Shown: piece after piece, positions 24,359-32,196 of the stretch
How the letters are laid out: every line of letters begins with the position of its first letter
Numbering within the stretch: the first letter of the stretch is position 1
From: Treponema sp. C6A8
Lineage (GTDB): Bacteria > Spirochaetota > Spirochaetia > Treponematales > Treponemataceae
NCBI RefSeq assembly: GCF_000619925.1
Contig: NZ_KK211042.1
Span: 197,654 to 255,235, forward strand
Direction of reading: 5' to 3'
DNA length: 57,582 bases
Position numbers and translations under genes: made by a program
The notes under the pieces: model-generated
What the model saw: the letters and a program-made list of their open reading frames with translations, nothing else
Told to the model about the DNA's origin: nothing
Database searches by the model: none

Positions 24359-25318
24359 TTATAGAAGATTTTCTATTTTTGAAGCAAGATCATAAGAAGT
24401 CTGAAGGTTTCCTATCTGAACAAGGAAGTTTACAGTATCTTCCAGGGAAGCAATATCCTTATCAGAAACAGTAACGGAAAAATCATATTTTTTAGAAATT
24501 TCCCTTACCTGGGCACCTGTCAGTTTCAGGACTCCGGCAAGTTTTGTAAGAGTTTCATCATCAAGTGTAGGAATAAGTTCAACAGCTCGCTTGTACTGCT
24601 CAAGAATTACCTTAATCACATCTTTGTTATTCAAAAGATATTCGCTGCGAACGACAAAAGCATTTGTGCCGCGTAAATCAGTATCAGAGCCCTTTGCCAC
24701 AATTTTTGCAGTCCCCTGATCAATAAAGCGCATTACATTAGGCTCCCAGATTACAACTGCATCGGCAAGGTCAGAGATGAGGGCGTTTTCTGCGTCACCA
24801 GCCTTTATGCTGACTAATTCAATATCTTCAAATGTCAAATTATTCTGTTCAAGAAGTTTTGTAACAAGGTTGTGCCCCGTAGAACCAAAAACAGTAGCAA
24901 TACGTTTTCCCTTCATGTCTTTTACAGAATTCAAGGAAGTGTCACTTTTTCTTGCAAGCATGGCATAGGCATCCGGGCCACGGGCTGGAACACCGACAAT
25001 TTTCATCTGAACTGCCCCGGCAAGTGCGCTGACTGCAGGAACATCACCAAGAAGGCCAATATCACTCATTTCAGCAAAAAGAGATTCATTAATTGGAGGA
25101 CCGGCTTCAAAATCCTGCCAGTTTACTTTTACCCCGGAAGGCTTAAGTGCTTCTTCAATAAAGCCCTGATAGCGGGCAATGTAAAGGGGAATAAAGGCAG
25201 CGGAAGGCTGGATTGCAATATTTACACTAGTCTGAACTGTATTTGCATTTTTACTCTTACAGGCTAAAAAAAATAATGGCAAAAATAAAATAAATAAAAG
25301 CCTAAAAATCCGCTTCAT
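24359..25318 (-). CDS. ABC-transporter substrate-binding lipoprotein (NMT1/SsuA-like)
   Basis: 319 residues. Lipoprotein leader ending LFFLACKSKN (Cys about residue 20), then an NMT1/THI5/SsuA-type periplasmic-binding fold: AIQPSAAFIPLYIARYQGF, a GSTGHNLVTKLL loop that contacts the ligand, and DLADAVVIWEPNVMRF. Families with this fold bind nitrate, taurine and other sulfonates, or thiamine precursors; the ligand cannot be told here. No permease or ATPase gene is adjacent, so it is an orphan subunit or part of a dispersed transporter. A 20-bp palindrome touches the start codon. Confidence 0.83.
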   Translation of the reverse strand: MKRIFRLLFILFLPLFFLACKSKNANTVQTSVNIAIQPSAAFIPLYIARYQGFIEEALKPSGVKVNWQDFEAGPPINESLFAEMSDIGLLGDVPAVSALAGAVQMKIVGVPARGPDAYAMLARKSDTSLNSVKDMKGKRIATVFGSTGHNLVTKLLEQNNLTFEDIELVSIKAGDAENALISDLADAVVIWEPNVMRFIDQGTAKIVAKGSDTDLRGTNAFVVRSEYLLNNKDVIKVILEQYKRAVELIPTLDDETLTKLAGVLKLTGAQVREISKKYDFSVTVSDKDIASLEDTVNFLVQIGNLQTSYDLASKIENLL

Positions 25319-25338
25319 AGTGATATTATTATATCACT
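25319..25338 (-). promoter_or_regulatory. Palindrome directly upstream of the binding-protein gene
   Basis: AGTGATAT-TATT-ATATCACT, two perfect 8-bp arms, immediately abutting the ATG on the minus strand. A TATAAT hexamer lies within it (minus strand), so a bound repressor would block transcription. It may alternatively act as an RNA hairpin at the start codon. The half-site AGTGATAT also occurs at about 24299-24306, upstream of the antiporter gene. Confidence 0.5.
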
Positions 25339-25366
25339 CTTTATTTTTTTGTGCGAAAAATTTTTC

Positions 25367-25395
25367 TTTACATGACGGATTTACGGTACTACTAT
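25367..25395 (+). promoter_or_regulatory. Promoter of the Cache-PAS-GGDEF gene (near-leaderless)
   Basis: TTTACA (25367-25372), a 17-nt spacer and TACTAT (25390-25395), ending 7 nt before the ATG at 25403; no Shine-Dalgarno. Confidence 0.55.
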
Positions 25396-25402
25396 TTTAA
25401 AT

Positions 25403-27268
25403 ATGACAAAGAATAAAGTTCTGAAAAATCTTACTATTACCGGCGGAATCATAATACTGGGACTTGCCGTTACCGCCCTGCTTTTTTCTTTCCAGCACAA
25501 GATGAGCCATCTTCTGATTAACATGGCTCTTCAGAATATTTCTGAGGTTGAAGAATTGTATGCCGAATCTCTCAGAAGTAAGTTTTTATCCCAGCAGGAT
25601 CTTCTTAAGATTCAGACCAGCTATTTTTCTGATATCGATATAAAAAATTCAAATGAAATAAAGGCTAGAGCCGCAGGCATGAATAAAATAGAAGGATTTA
25701 AAAGAATTGCCCTTGTAAGCTCAGATGGAAGTGCGATTGATTTGAAGGGAAAATCGCTTCCAAGCATGAAAAACAAGCAGTATTTTTCTGACACAATGAG
25801 GTCAAAGAAATGGAAGATTGCAAACGGAATTGAACTTGACTCCAGCCTTGAACCAACCCTTACAATCACCTGCCCTTTTACTGCAAAAGACGGCAGCCCC
25901 GCAATGATAGCAGGAATTACTTCATATAATATCCTTAAAAATAACTTCTCAACTTCAGTTTTTTCAGGACAGAGCTATTCCTACTTGATTGCAGAAAACG
26001 GAAACATCATCCTTTGTAATAAGGACCGTAAAAAGGTCATTTACAACGTTGATTTTTTTGATTATGTAAATAAATCTTCCGGAATGGAAAATCCTGAGCT
26101 TCAGACCTTAAAAAGAGACATTATTAACCAGCGTTCAGGAAACATCATGATGAATGGTGTTGAGCATAAAAAAATCTTCTCCTACACACCGCTTGGTATT
26201 AACGGCTGGTACATTATTCAGGTTCTTCCTTATTCGTACATTCAGAATCAGCTTGCAAAGATTAACACTCTTGTCTTCGTTCTGATTGGCGCAATTGCAA
26301 TTGTAATCCTGCTTTTCTGGCTGGTTGTATACATTCTTTCCCGCAAGAATTTTGAAATTACAAAGGATAATGAAAAGCTTGTAATGGCAAACAGTCAGGC
26401 TCAGACCCTTATTTTTGAATATGACGCTGTAAAGCGGAAGGTTGATTTTTCCGGTGATTCAAAGCTTATACTGGGCGCCCACAAAAAAATCGTTTCGGCT
26501 GAATTTATTACCTCGGAATGTTTTAAGCGCATTCACCCGGAAGATCAGAATATACTTAATCTTTTAAAAAATACTTTGGAAAACGGAAAGAAGAATTTTT
26601 CTGCCGAGTTCCGCTATAAAAACTTTTCCAATAAATACATATGGCTTAAAATGACAGGCTCTACAATTTTTGATGAAGCGGGGAAGGTCCGCCAGTTTAT
26701 TGGAAGCATTACAAACGTAAACAGTCAGGTTCTTTACGAGCAGGAGCTTAAAAACATTGCCGATAAGGACAAGCTTTCAGGTCTTTTGAACAAGGCTGCC
26801 ATGGAAAGAAACGTAAAACAGTATCTTTCTGCGGAAGGAAAATACAGGCAGAGTGCCCTTATAATAGTAGATTTGGATAACTTTAAGGATGTAAACGACA
26901 ACCTTGGACATATGACAGGCGACGCCGCAATCAAGGACGCCGCAAAAAAGATTTCCCTTATTTTCTCGGACAGAGACTTCCTTGGACGCTTCGGCGGAGA
27001 CGAATTCTGTATTCTCATGCGTTTTGGCACAAACATCACGACAGAGGAACTGCTTAAGATTCTGACTGTTAAGGCTTCAGACTTATCTTCTTCACTCCGC
27101 GAAGATTATTCCAACGGCGAAGAAAAAGTTTCTGTAAGTGCCAGCATAGGAATTTCAATATTTCCGGATAACGGCAGCACTTACGAAGAGCTTTTTGAAA
27201 AGGCAGACAGCGCCCTCTACGAAGTAAAGCAGCACGGAAAAGATGGCTTTAAGATTTTTGGAATCTAA
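25403..27268 (+). CDS. Membrane diguanylate cyclase (Cache-PAS-GGDEF)
   Basis: 621 residues. Membrane segment at ~12-32, an extracytoplasmic Cache-type sensor (~35-280), a second membrane segment (~288-312), a PAS domain of the PAS_3 type (~330-455, with HPEDQN and FRYKNFSNKYIWLKMTGS) and a GGDEF domain (~460-618) with LSGLLNKAAMERN and an intact RFGGDEF. At the I-site position the residues are SDRD rather than RxxD, so product inhibition is probably missing. It makes c-di-GMP in response to an external ligand. The last 4 nt overlap the convergent glycosidase gene. Confidence 0.9.
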   Translation: MTKNKVLKNLTITGGIIILGLAVTALLFSFQHKMSHLLINMALQNISEVEELYAESLRSKFLSQQDLLKIQTSYFSDIDIKNSNEIKARAAGMNKIEGFKRIALVSSDGSAIDLKGKSLPSMKNKQYFSDTMRSKKWKIANGIELDSSLEPTLTITCPFTAKDGSPAMIAGITSYNILKNNFSTSVFSGQSYSYLIAENGNIILCNKDRKKVIYNVDFFDYVNKSSGMENPELQTLKRDIINQRSGNIMMNGVEHKKIFSYTPLGINGWYIIQVLPYSYIQNQLAKINTLVFVLIGAIAIVILLFWLVVYILSRKNFEITKDNEKLVMANSQAQTLIFEYDAVKRKVDFSGDSKLILGAHKKIVSAEFITSECFKRIHPEDQNILNLLKNTLENGKKNFSAEFRYKNFSNKYIWLKMTGSTIFDEAGKVRQFIGSITNVNSQVLYEQELKNIADKDKLSGLLNKAAMERNVKQYLSAEGKYRQSALIIVDLDNFKDVNDNLGHMTGDAAIKDAAKKISLIFSDRDFLGRFGGDEFCILMRFGTNITTEELLKILTVKASDLSSSLREDYSNGEEKVSVSASIGISIFPDNGSTYEELFEKADSALYEVKQHGKDGFKIFGI

Positions 27269-28977
27269 AATGTAATAAGGTAGTCAAAGGTCTTTATTAT
27301 CTTCCCAGACTCCGGCTCTGTCCAGTCAGCGTCAGAATTGTTTACCCAAACGCGAACTTTTTCTCCTGCCCCGTCGCCTTCCAGCCAGCGCTCGTATGCA
27401 AGCACATTTTCGTTTGCAGTCGGAATGAAGCGAACGCGGCCTTCTGTAAGGGCCTTGTGGGAACGGCGCAGGGCAATCAGTTCTTTGTAGAAAGCAGTCA
27501 TATCGCCAGGACGGCAGGCAATGTAATCACAGCCGGCCCCGTCATCATTCCAGACAAAAGGACGACGATATTCGTCTTCTGTAATTCCTGTCATTGCCCG
27601 CTCGTCACCTGCAAAAATACCAGGCATACCAGGAAGAGTCATCTGCACGACTGCAGCCAGCTTCAAAAGTTCAGGGCGGTCGCCACACAAAGAAATAAAA
27701 CGGGAAACATCGTGGCTGTCCAGCAGATTCATCTGGGCATAGCTTACAGGACGCGGATAACGCATTAGGCTTTCATTGAAAGTCTCGCCAAACTCTTCAG
27801 CCGTAATAGAGCGCTCAGCAAAAAAATCACGGCAAAGATTTACAAAACGATAGTTCATTGCAGAATCAAACTGGTCGTAAACCTGCCAGTTCTGGGCGTC
27901 TTCCCAGACTTCTGCCAGCATGATTGCGTCCTTTTTTACGCTGCGGATAGCCTTTTTATATTCGCGCCAGAAGTTCTTGTCAATTTCGTTTGCGACATCA
28001 AGGCGCCAGCCGTCAATATCAAATTTTTCAATCCAGTATTTGCCCACCTCGCAGAAATAGCGGCAAACCTCTGGATTTCCTGTATTCAGTTTTGGCATCT
28101 GCTTTACATAGGCAAAGCAGGCATAATCAGATTTCATATCAGGAAGCAGAGGAAGAGGCATGTCGTAATACCAGTCGCGATAAATAGACTTTTCCTGATT
28201 TTTCAAAATATCCTGATAGGCAAAAAAGCGGGTTCCGGTATGATTGTAAACGCCGTCCAGCACCACGCGGATTCCATTTTTATGAAGAAGCCCAACTAAT
28301 TCAGCAAACTCCTCGTCTGTGCCAAAATCCGGGTCGATATGCTTATAGTCAATTGTGTCATATTTATGGTAAGAATGTGCAACAAAAACAGGATTCAGAT
28401 ACAAAACATTGATTCCCAAATCCACAAGATAATCAATATTTTCTATTATACCGCGGATATTTCCGCCAAGCTTAGATTTTAGGGTAAAGCCTTCCCACTC
28501 GGCAGTTTTAGCAGTCTTATCGTGAAAGCGGTGGCCAGTAGCAAAGCTGTCCGGGAAAATCTGATACATTACGGCATCTTCCGCCCAGGCAGGCACATTG
28601 TAAGTTTCTTCCCGCCTCATGTAAGGAAGCTGGAAAAAAGCATACCAGTTTTCAGGAAGATCGCGGCGGACAGCCCCCTGATAATAGTAGTATTTTTCTC
28701 CTTCCCCGCTGCCCTCCAGCTCAAAATAATAAAAAACACGACGGAAGCCAGGCTGCAGAGTAACCTCGTAATAATCATGATAAAGCCCCTGACAAACCTT
28801 TTCCATTTTAACGGTATGACGAACTGCCGGCTGAGCCCTGTCAAAACGGTTTCCATAAACCACCGAAACAGATTTCAAATCGCCCTTAGCGCATCTCAGT
28901 CTCAAAACCAGAGTCTTGTCATCCAGAAGATAGCAGTATTCGCTGTCCACTCTATGAAAAATTGCGGCTTTATTCAT
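27265..28977 (-). CDS. GH13 alpha-glycosidase (neopullulanase/cyclomaltodextrinase type)
   Basis: 570 residues. An N-terminal beta-sandwich domain (~1-120) like that of GH13_20 enzymes precedes the (beta/alpha)8 barrel. Catalytic residues by family alignment: nucleophile Asp327 in DGWRLDVANEID, acid/base Glu356 in MLAEVWED, and Asp423 in LLDSHDVSRF; VLDGVYNHTG is the first conserved region. No signal peptide, so it works in the cytoplasm on maltodextrins or cyclodextrins. GGAG lies about 12 nt before the ATG. A 16-bp perfect palindrome lies 30 nt upstream. It stands alone, not in a sugar operon. Confidence 0.9.
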   Translation of the reverse strand: MNKAAIFHRVDSEYCYLLDDKTLVLRLRCAKGDLKSVSVVYGNRFDRAQPAVRHTVKMEKVCQGLYHDYYEVTLQPGFRRVFYYFELEGSGEGEKYYYYQGAVRRDLPENWYAFFQLPYMRREETYNVPAWAEDAVMYQIFPDSFATGHRFHDKTAKTAEWEGFTLKSKLGGNIRGIIENIDYLVDLGINVLYLNPVFVAHSYHKYDTIDYKHIDPDFGTDEEFAELVGLLHKNGIRVVLDGVYNHTGTRFFAYQDILKNQEKSIYRDWYYDMPLPLLPDMKSDYACFAYVKQMPKLNTGNPEVCRYFCEVGKYWIEKFDIDGWRLDVANEIDKNFWREYKKAIRSVKKDAIMLAEVWEDAQNWQVYDQFDSAMNYRFVNLCRDFFAERSITAEEFGETFNESLMRYPRPVSYAQMNLLDSHDVSRFISLCGDRPELLKLAAVVQMTLPGMPGIFAGDERAMTGITEDEYRRPFVWNDDGAGCDYIACRPGDMTAFYKELIALRRSHKALTEGRVRFIPTANENVLAYERWLEGDGAGEKVRVWVNNSDADWTEPESGKIIKTFDYLITF

Positions 28978-29007
28978 AAATAATATCGCTCCTGCCGTTT
29001 ATAACAA

Positions 29008-29023
29008 AGTTTATCGATAAACT
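29008..29023. promoter_or_regulatory. Candidate operator upstream of the GH13 gene
   Basis: AGTTTATCGATAAACT is a perfect 16-bp palindrome, located 30 nt before the GH13 start codon and after the efp terminator. Its symmetry and location suit a dimeric sugar-responsive repressor. The regulator is unknown. Confidence 0.5.
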
Positions 29024-29033
29024 CCAAATACAT

Positions 29034-29065
29034 AAAAAAAGCACAGGACAAATCTGCCCTGCGCT
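29034..29065 (-). terminator. efp terminator
   Basis: Arms AGCGCAGG and CCTGTGCT on the minus strand (one G-U pair), a 10-nt loop and a run of seven T. It ends the earP-efp transcript. Confidence 0.8.
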
Positions 29066-29082
29066 CTCTCAGCAAAAATCAA

Positions 29083-29649
29083 TTATTTTGCGCGTTCAAG
29101 GAAAGAACCGTCGCGTGTATCGATAACGATTTTGTCATCTGTATTGATGAACAATGGAACGCGTACTTCAATTCCTGTATCAAGTGTAGCTGGTTTCATA
29201 GATTTTCCAGAAGTATCACCTTTAACACCTGGTTCACAGTATGTTACAACGCGAGTAACGCGAACTGGCAAATCAATACCTACTGGTTTTCCTTCATAGA
29301 ATGTCAAAGCAACTTCAAGATCATCCTCTGGAGTGATGTATCCGGCATAGTCGCCCAAGTCTTCTTTTGGAAGTTCGAACTGTTCGTATGTATCCTGATC
29401 CATGAATACGTATGTATCACCGTCGATGTAAGAAAGTTTTGTTTTGTGTGATTCAAGGTCTACATCATCAAATTTTTCACCTGCATCCAATCCCAAATCC
29501 ATAGTTGAGTTTGTAACAAGGTTCTTTACGCGGAGGTTTGTAACCATTCCGGCACGACCTGAACGCTGACCAAGCATCTTCTGAACGATAAGGGCGTTTC
29601 CCTCATACATGAAAGCAGTTCCAACTTTCAACTGTGATGTCATTAACAT
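29083..29649 (-). CDS. efp: Elongation factor P
   Basis: 188 residues, usual length. Relieves ribosome stalling at proline runs by entering the E site. The domain I tip loop reads GQRSGRAGM, with Arg32 at the position that carries beta-lysyl-Lys in E. coli EF-P. The SGR pattern and residue number match EF-P proteins that are rhamnosylated on Arg32. The gene for the matching enzyme, earP, lies 53 nt upstream in the same orientation. The ATG at 29649 has AGAGG 8 nt upstream; an ATG two codons on is an alternative. Confidence 0.96.
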   Translation of the reverse strand: MLMTSQLKVGTAFMYEGNALIVQKMLGQRSGRAGMVTNLRVKNLVTNSTMDLGLDAGEKFDDVDLESHKTKLSYIDGDTYVFMDQDTYEQFELPKEDLGDYAGYITPEDDLEVALTFYEGKPVGIDLPVRVTRVVTYCEPGVKGDTSGKSMKPATLDTGIEVRVPLFINTDDKIVIDTRDGSFLERAK

Positions 29650-29702
29650 AAAAAATACCTCTATTTTCTAAAAGGGCAGACGCCCCAAGTTTCAAAATTC
29701 AT

Positions 29703-30815
29703 TTACATTATACAAATTTCTTCAATAAAAGTCATCAGGTTTTGCCCAAGGTCTCCGTTTTTCCGTAAATCAAGAGCAAAGTCCCTGAATCCCCCTGCAA
29801 GATGATTCTGCATGGCAAGCATGGTCGAAACGCTGTCCTGCAGCATGCGCTTATTTTCTCCACTTTCCGGCGAATTGATGGCTTGCCACGCAGCGGCCAC
29901 CTTCCCAAAATCTTCCTCGCTAAAGTGCCGCCTCATGCGCTCAAGCAGGGCATTTACCTTTACAAGCTGGTACTCATCGCTCTGGGGGTATGCGTGCCAG
30001 ATAAATGGAATTCCAGTAAGACAGGCCCGGCTAAGGCTTTCTTCCCCGCGTATAAAAAGGAAAGAGCAATTTTTCATCATCTTATCCCAGTCAGTCTGGT
30101 TCATAAAAGGAAGTATTTCTAATATGCCCCCTTCCCCCTCACCGACATTTTTCTTCCAGGCCTTAACAAAACTTTCCTGCCCTGCCCCCGCCGCACACAA
30201 AATCTTCTTTCCGGCGCAGGTTCCCGCCCCTTTAATTGCCTTTACAACCGGAGTCCAGTCGCGGGCGTAAGTAAAAAACAAAATGTCACCACTTTCATTG
30301 CGCGGAGTAAGCTTTTCCCAGCCGTCATCAATAATCAGTCCGCCGGTTTTTGCCGTAAAGCCCGGCATAAAATTCACTTTTTTTACCTTTCCCCGCCGGG
30401 TCAAAGACTGCAGTTTATGAAAGCTTTCCGCATAATCTTCAGCACTCAGATAATCAATCATAATTATCTGAACCGTATGGTTTAGCTCATCATCAAAAAG
30501 GATTTTTTCCATCCAGTCAGGGCGGCCGCACTGAAAGCACTCTAAAATCACCTGAAGACGGCGGTTATTTTCTCCTGCAAACTGACCGTAACAAAAATCG
30601 TAAGCATTCCAGTCGTAAACTTCTATGCCGCAGACAGACTGCAGGGGTAAACCTGTCTTTACATCTGCACAGATTTTATTAAAAGAGGAAAGATTATCTA
30701 CTATTAAATTGATTTTACTGGCCGGATTAAGGCTTTTGAGTTTTTTTGCAAGGCGCCAGTTAACTCCTATATCACCGAAGTTGTCTACAACCTTGCATAA
30801 AATTGTAATTTCCAT
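29703..30815 (-). CDS. earP: EF-P arginine rhamnosyltransferase EarP
   Basis: 370 residues. Starts with the EarP (DUF2331) hallmark VVDNFGDIGVNWRLAKKL, in which Asp11 and Asp15 correspond to the two catalytic-site Asp of characterised EarP. Further family segments: NFMPGFTAKTGGLI, and FIRGEESLSRA around residue 257 followed by GIPFIWHAYPQSDEYQ, the TDP-rhamnose-binding C-terminal lobe. It is a GT-B inverting glycosyltransferase that puts L-rhamnose on EF-P Arg32. It is directly upstream of efp and 3 nt downstream of a small zinc-finger gene. TDP-rhamnose synthesis genes are not in the window. Confidence 0.94.
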   Translation of the reverse strand: MEITILCKVVDNFGDIGVNWRLAKKLKSLNPASKINLIVDNLSSFNKICADVKTGLPLQSVCGIEVYDWNAYDFCYGQFAGENNRRLQVILECFQCGRPDWMEKILFDDELNHTVQIIMIDYLSAEDYAESFHKLQSLTRRGKVKKVNFMPGFTAKTGGLIIDDGWEKLTPRNESGDILFFTYARDWTPVVKAIKGAGTCAGKKILCAAGAGQESFVKAWKKNVGEGEGGILEILPFMNQTDWDKMMKNCSFLFIRGEESLSRACLTGIPFIWHAYPQSDEYQLVKVNALLERMRRHFSEEDFGKVAAAWQAINSPESGENKRMLQDSVSTMLAMQNHLAGGFRDFALDLRKNGDLGQNLMTFIEEICIM

Positions 30816-30818
30816 GCT

Positions 30819-31307
30819 TTAATTTACTTTGCTGTACAAAGTGCTGAATTCTTCGCGCCATTCAGATTTTTTATCGCGCTCTTCCCATTCAATAATTTTT
30901 TTGATTGTAAAATGACGCTGGTCACGGATATTTTCATAAGAAAGAACGGCAAAACGTCCCTGCCCGATATAGGCAACTTTTTCGTTTTCTGCAGTTGGTT
31001 CAGCTCCCTTTACTTTTTCAAGGGCGCAGTCAAAGTGAACAGGCTTTCCGCTGGCTTTATCAGCAAGACAAGAGGCAAGATCTGTAATAGGCTGGTTACA
31101 CATAGGACAGATATTTTCACGGTTTTTAAGTTCATCAATAGCCTGAAGACGCTGACTTTCGGCTTCGCTATTTTCGTAAAGGCTTCTGTTAAAATGGAAG
31201 GTTTCTTTTTTTTCAAAAACACCTGAATTCTGATTTTTGTTTTTATTCTGGTTCTGATTCTGTCCTTTCCAGTTCCCCTGATGTCTTTTGTTACGTCGTC
31301 TGTCCAT
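30819..31307 (-). CDS. Small protein with Cys/His zinc-binding motif
   Basis: 162 residues. A basic Asn/Gln/Lys-rich N-terminal tail (~1-30) suggests RNA or nucleic-acid contact. The centre has CPMCNQPITDL...PVHFDCALEKV, a CxxC...HxxC pattern that should bind one zinc ion. The C-terminus is charged. I do not recognise a named family. Its place between yraN and earP in a tightly spaced translation/flagellar operon suggests a housekeeping role. Confidence 0.7.
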   Translation of the reverse strand: MDRRRNKRHQGNWKGQNQNQNKNKNQNSGVFEKKETFHFNRSLYENSEAESQRLQAIDELKNRENICPMCNQPITDLASCLADKASGKPVHFDCALEKVKGAEPTAENEKVAYIGQGRFAVLSYENIRDQRHFTIKKIIEWEERDKKSEWREEFSTLYSKVN

Positions 31308-31327
31308 AAAATCTCCGGAAAACCCGG

Positions 31328-31534
31328 CTATTCCTTCCGGATTTTCAGTTCGTCGGAATTTTCCATAAGCTTATTGCTTATCACCTGAGCAATGCGCATT
31401 ATGGCATTGTCAATATATTCCGAGCTTTGTATTTTTTTACGCAATTCAAGAATGCGTGGTGACAAGTCTGCCTCGCTGGTCTTTTCCAGAACCATTGTGG
31501 CGGTTGCCGAAGAAGCTCTTGCTCCGTAGATCAT
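31328..31534 (-). CDS. Small conserved-looking protein, function unknown
   Basis: 68 residues, mostly helical with alternating charges (EADLSPRILELRKKIQSSEY, then IDNAIMRIAQVISNKLMEN). It begins 6 nt after the yraN stop and ends 20 nt before the next start, so spacing supports a real gene. No recognisable domain or membrane segment. Confidence 0.65.
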   Translation of the reverse strand: MIYGARASSATATMVLEKTSEADLSPRILELRKKIQSSEYIDNAIMRIAQVISNKLMENSDELKIRKE

Positions 31535-31540
31535 AAAATG

Positions 31541-31897
31541 TTACTCCGTGAAAGCATTTTCAATATGATAAGCCGGCGGTAAGCCCTGCATATCCAGAAC
31601 AATCGCATCAAATCTGATGTAACTGTTACTATATTGTCGATGTTTTAACAGGAAGTGTTTAGCAGTTTTTACAATCCTTTTTTGTTTTTGTATCCCCAGA
31701 ACTGAAGATAACATATCGGAAGTGGCATTGGGAAAGGTCTTAACCTCCACAAATACCAGAACTTCATCTTTCATCGCTATTATATCAATTTCACCGCCCT
31801 TTGTCCGCCAGTTGCGCTCAATAATTTTGTAGCCCTTTGAAAGAAGCAGGTCAGCAGCGCGGTTTTCTCCTTGATTCCCGGTATCTTTTGAAGTCAT
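31541..31897 (-). CDS. yraN: YraN family protein (UPF0102)
   Basis: 118 residues, full length. The YraN signature is clear: GNQGENRAADLLLSKGYKI, RNWRTKGGEIDIIA and VFVEVKTF, the last two giving the D...ExK of a restriction-endonuclease-like fold. Function is poorly known; a nuclease or Holliday-junction role has been proposed. Its ATG overlaps the stop of the flhB-like gene by 4 nt. Confidence 0.92.
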   Translation of the reverse strand: MTSKDTGNQGENRAADLLLSKGYKIIERNWRTKGGEIDIIAMKDEVLVFVEVKTFPNATSDMLSSVLGIQKQKRIVKTAKHFLLKHRQYSNSYIRFDAIVLDMQGLPPAYHIENAFTE

Positions 31898-32196
31898 GCT
31901 TTTCCCTCGCGCTCAAGAATAAAGGCAAAGATTACCGCAAGGGCAGAATAAGCTTCTTCAGGAACGGCGGCATTTACTTCTTCTGCGTTCAAAAGATTTA
32001 CTAGAGTTTCATTTTCTTCCATATAAATATTATTTTCCTGGGCGGTTTCGATGATTTTCTTTGCAAGCTCCCCCTTCCCCTTTGCAGTGATAAATGGCAC
32101 TTCTGCACCTTCAGGATATTTTAAGGCGACTGCCTGCAGGGGAGTTTTAATCTGCATGAATTCTCTGGCCCGGGCATTAAAAATCTGATTTTTCAT
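31894..32196 (-). CDS. FlhB C-terminal-domain-like protein
   Basis: 100 residues. Matches the cytoplasmic domain of the flagellar export switch FlhB (VALKYPEGAEVPFITAKGKG, then ELAKKIIETAQENNIYMEE, EEAYSALAVIFAFI) but has no membrane part and no NPTH autocleavage site. Comparable to Bacillus YlqH. The start at 32196 is preferred over one at 32268 because it overlaps the previous stop as ATGA and matches the family start. It may bind export substrates or compete with FlhB; no function is established. Confidence 0.87.
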   Translation of the reverse strand: MKNQIFNARAREFMQIKTPLQAVALKYPEGAEVPFITAKGKGELAKKIIETAQENNIYMEENETLVNLLNAEEVNAAVPEEAYSALAVIFAFILEREGKA

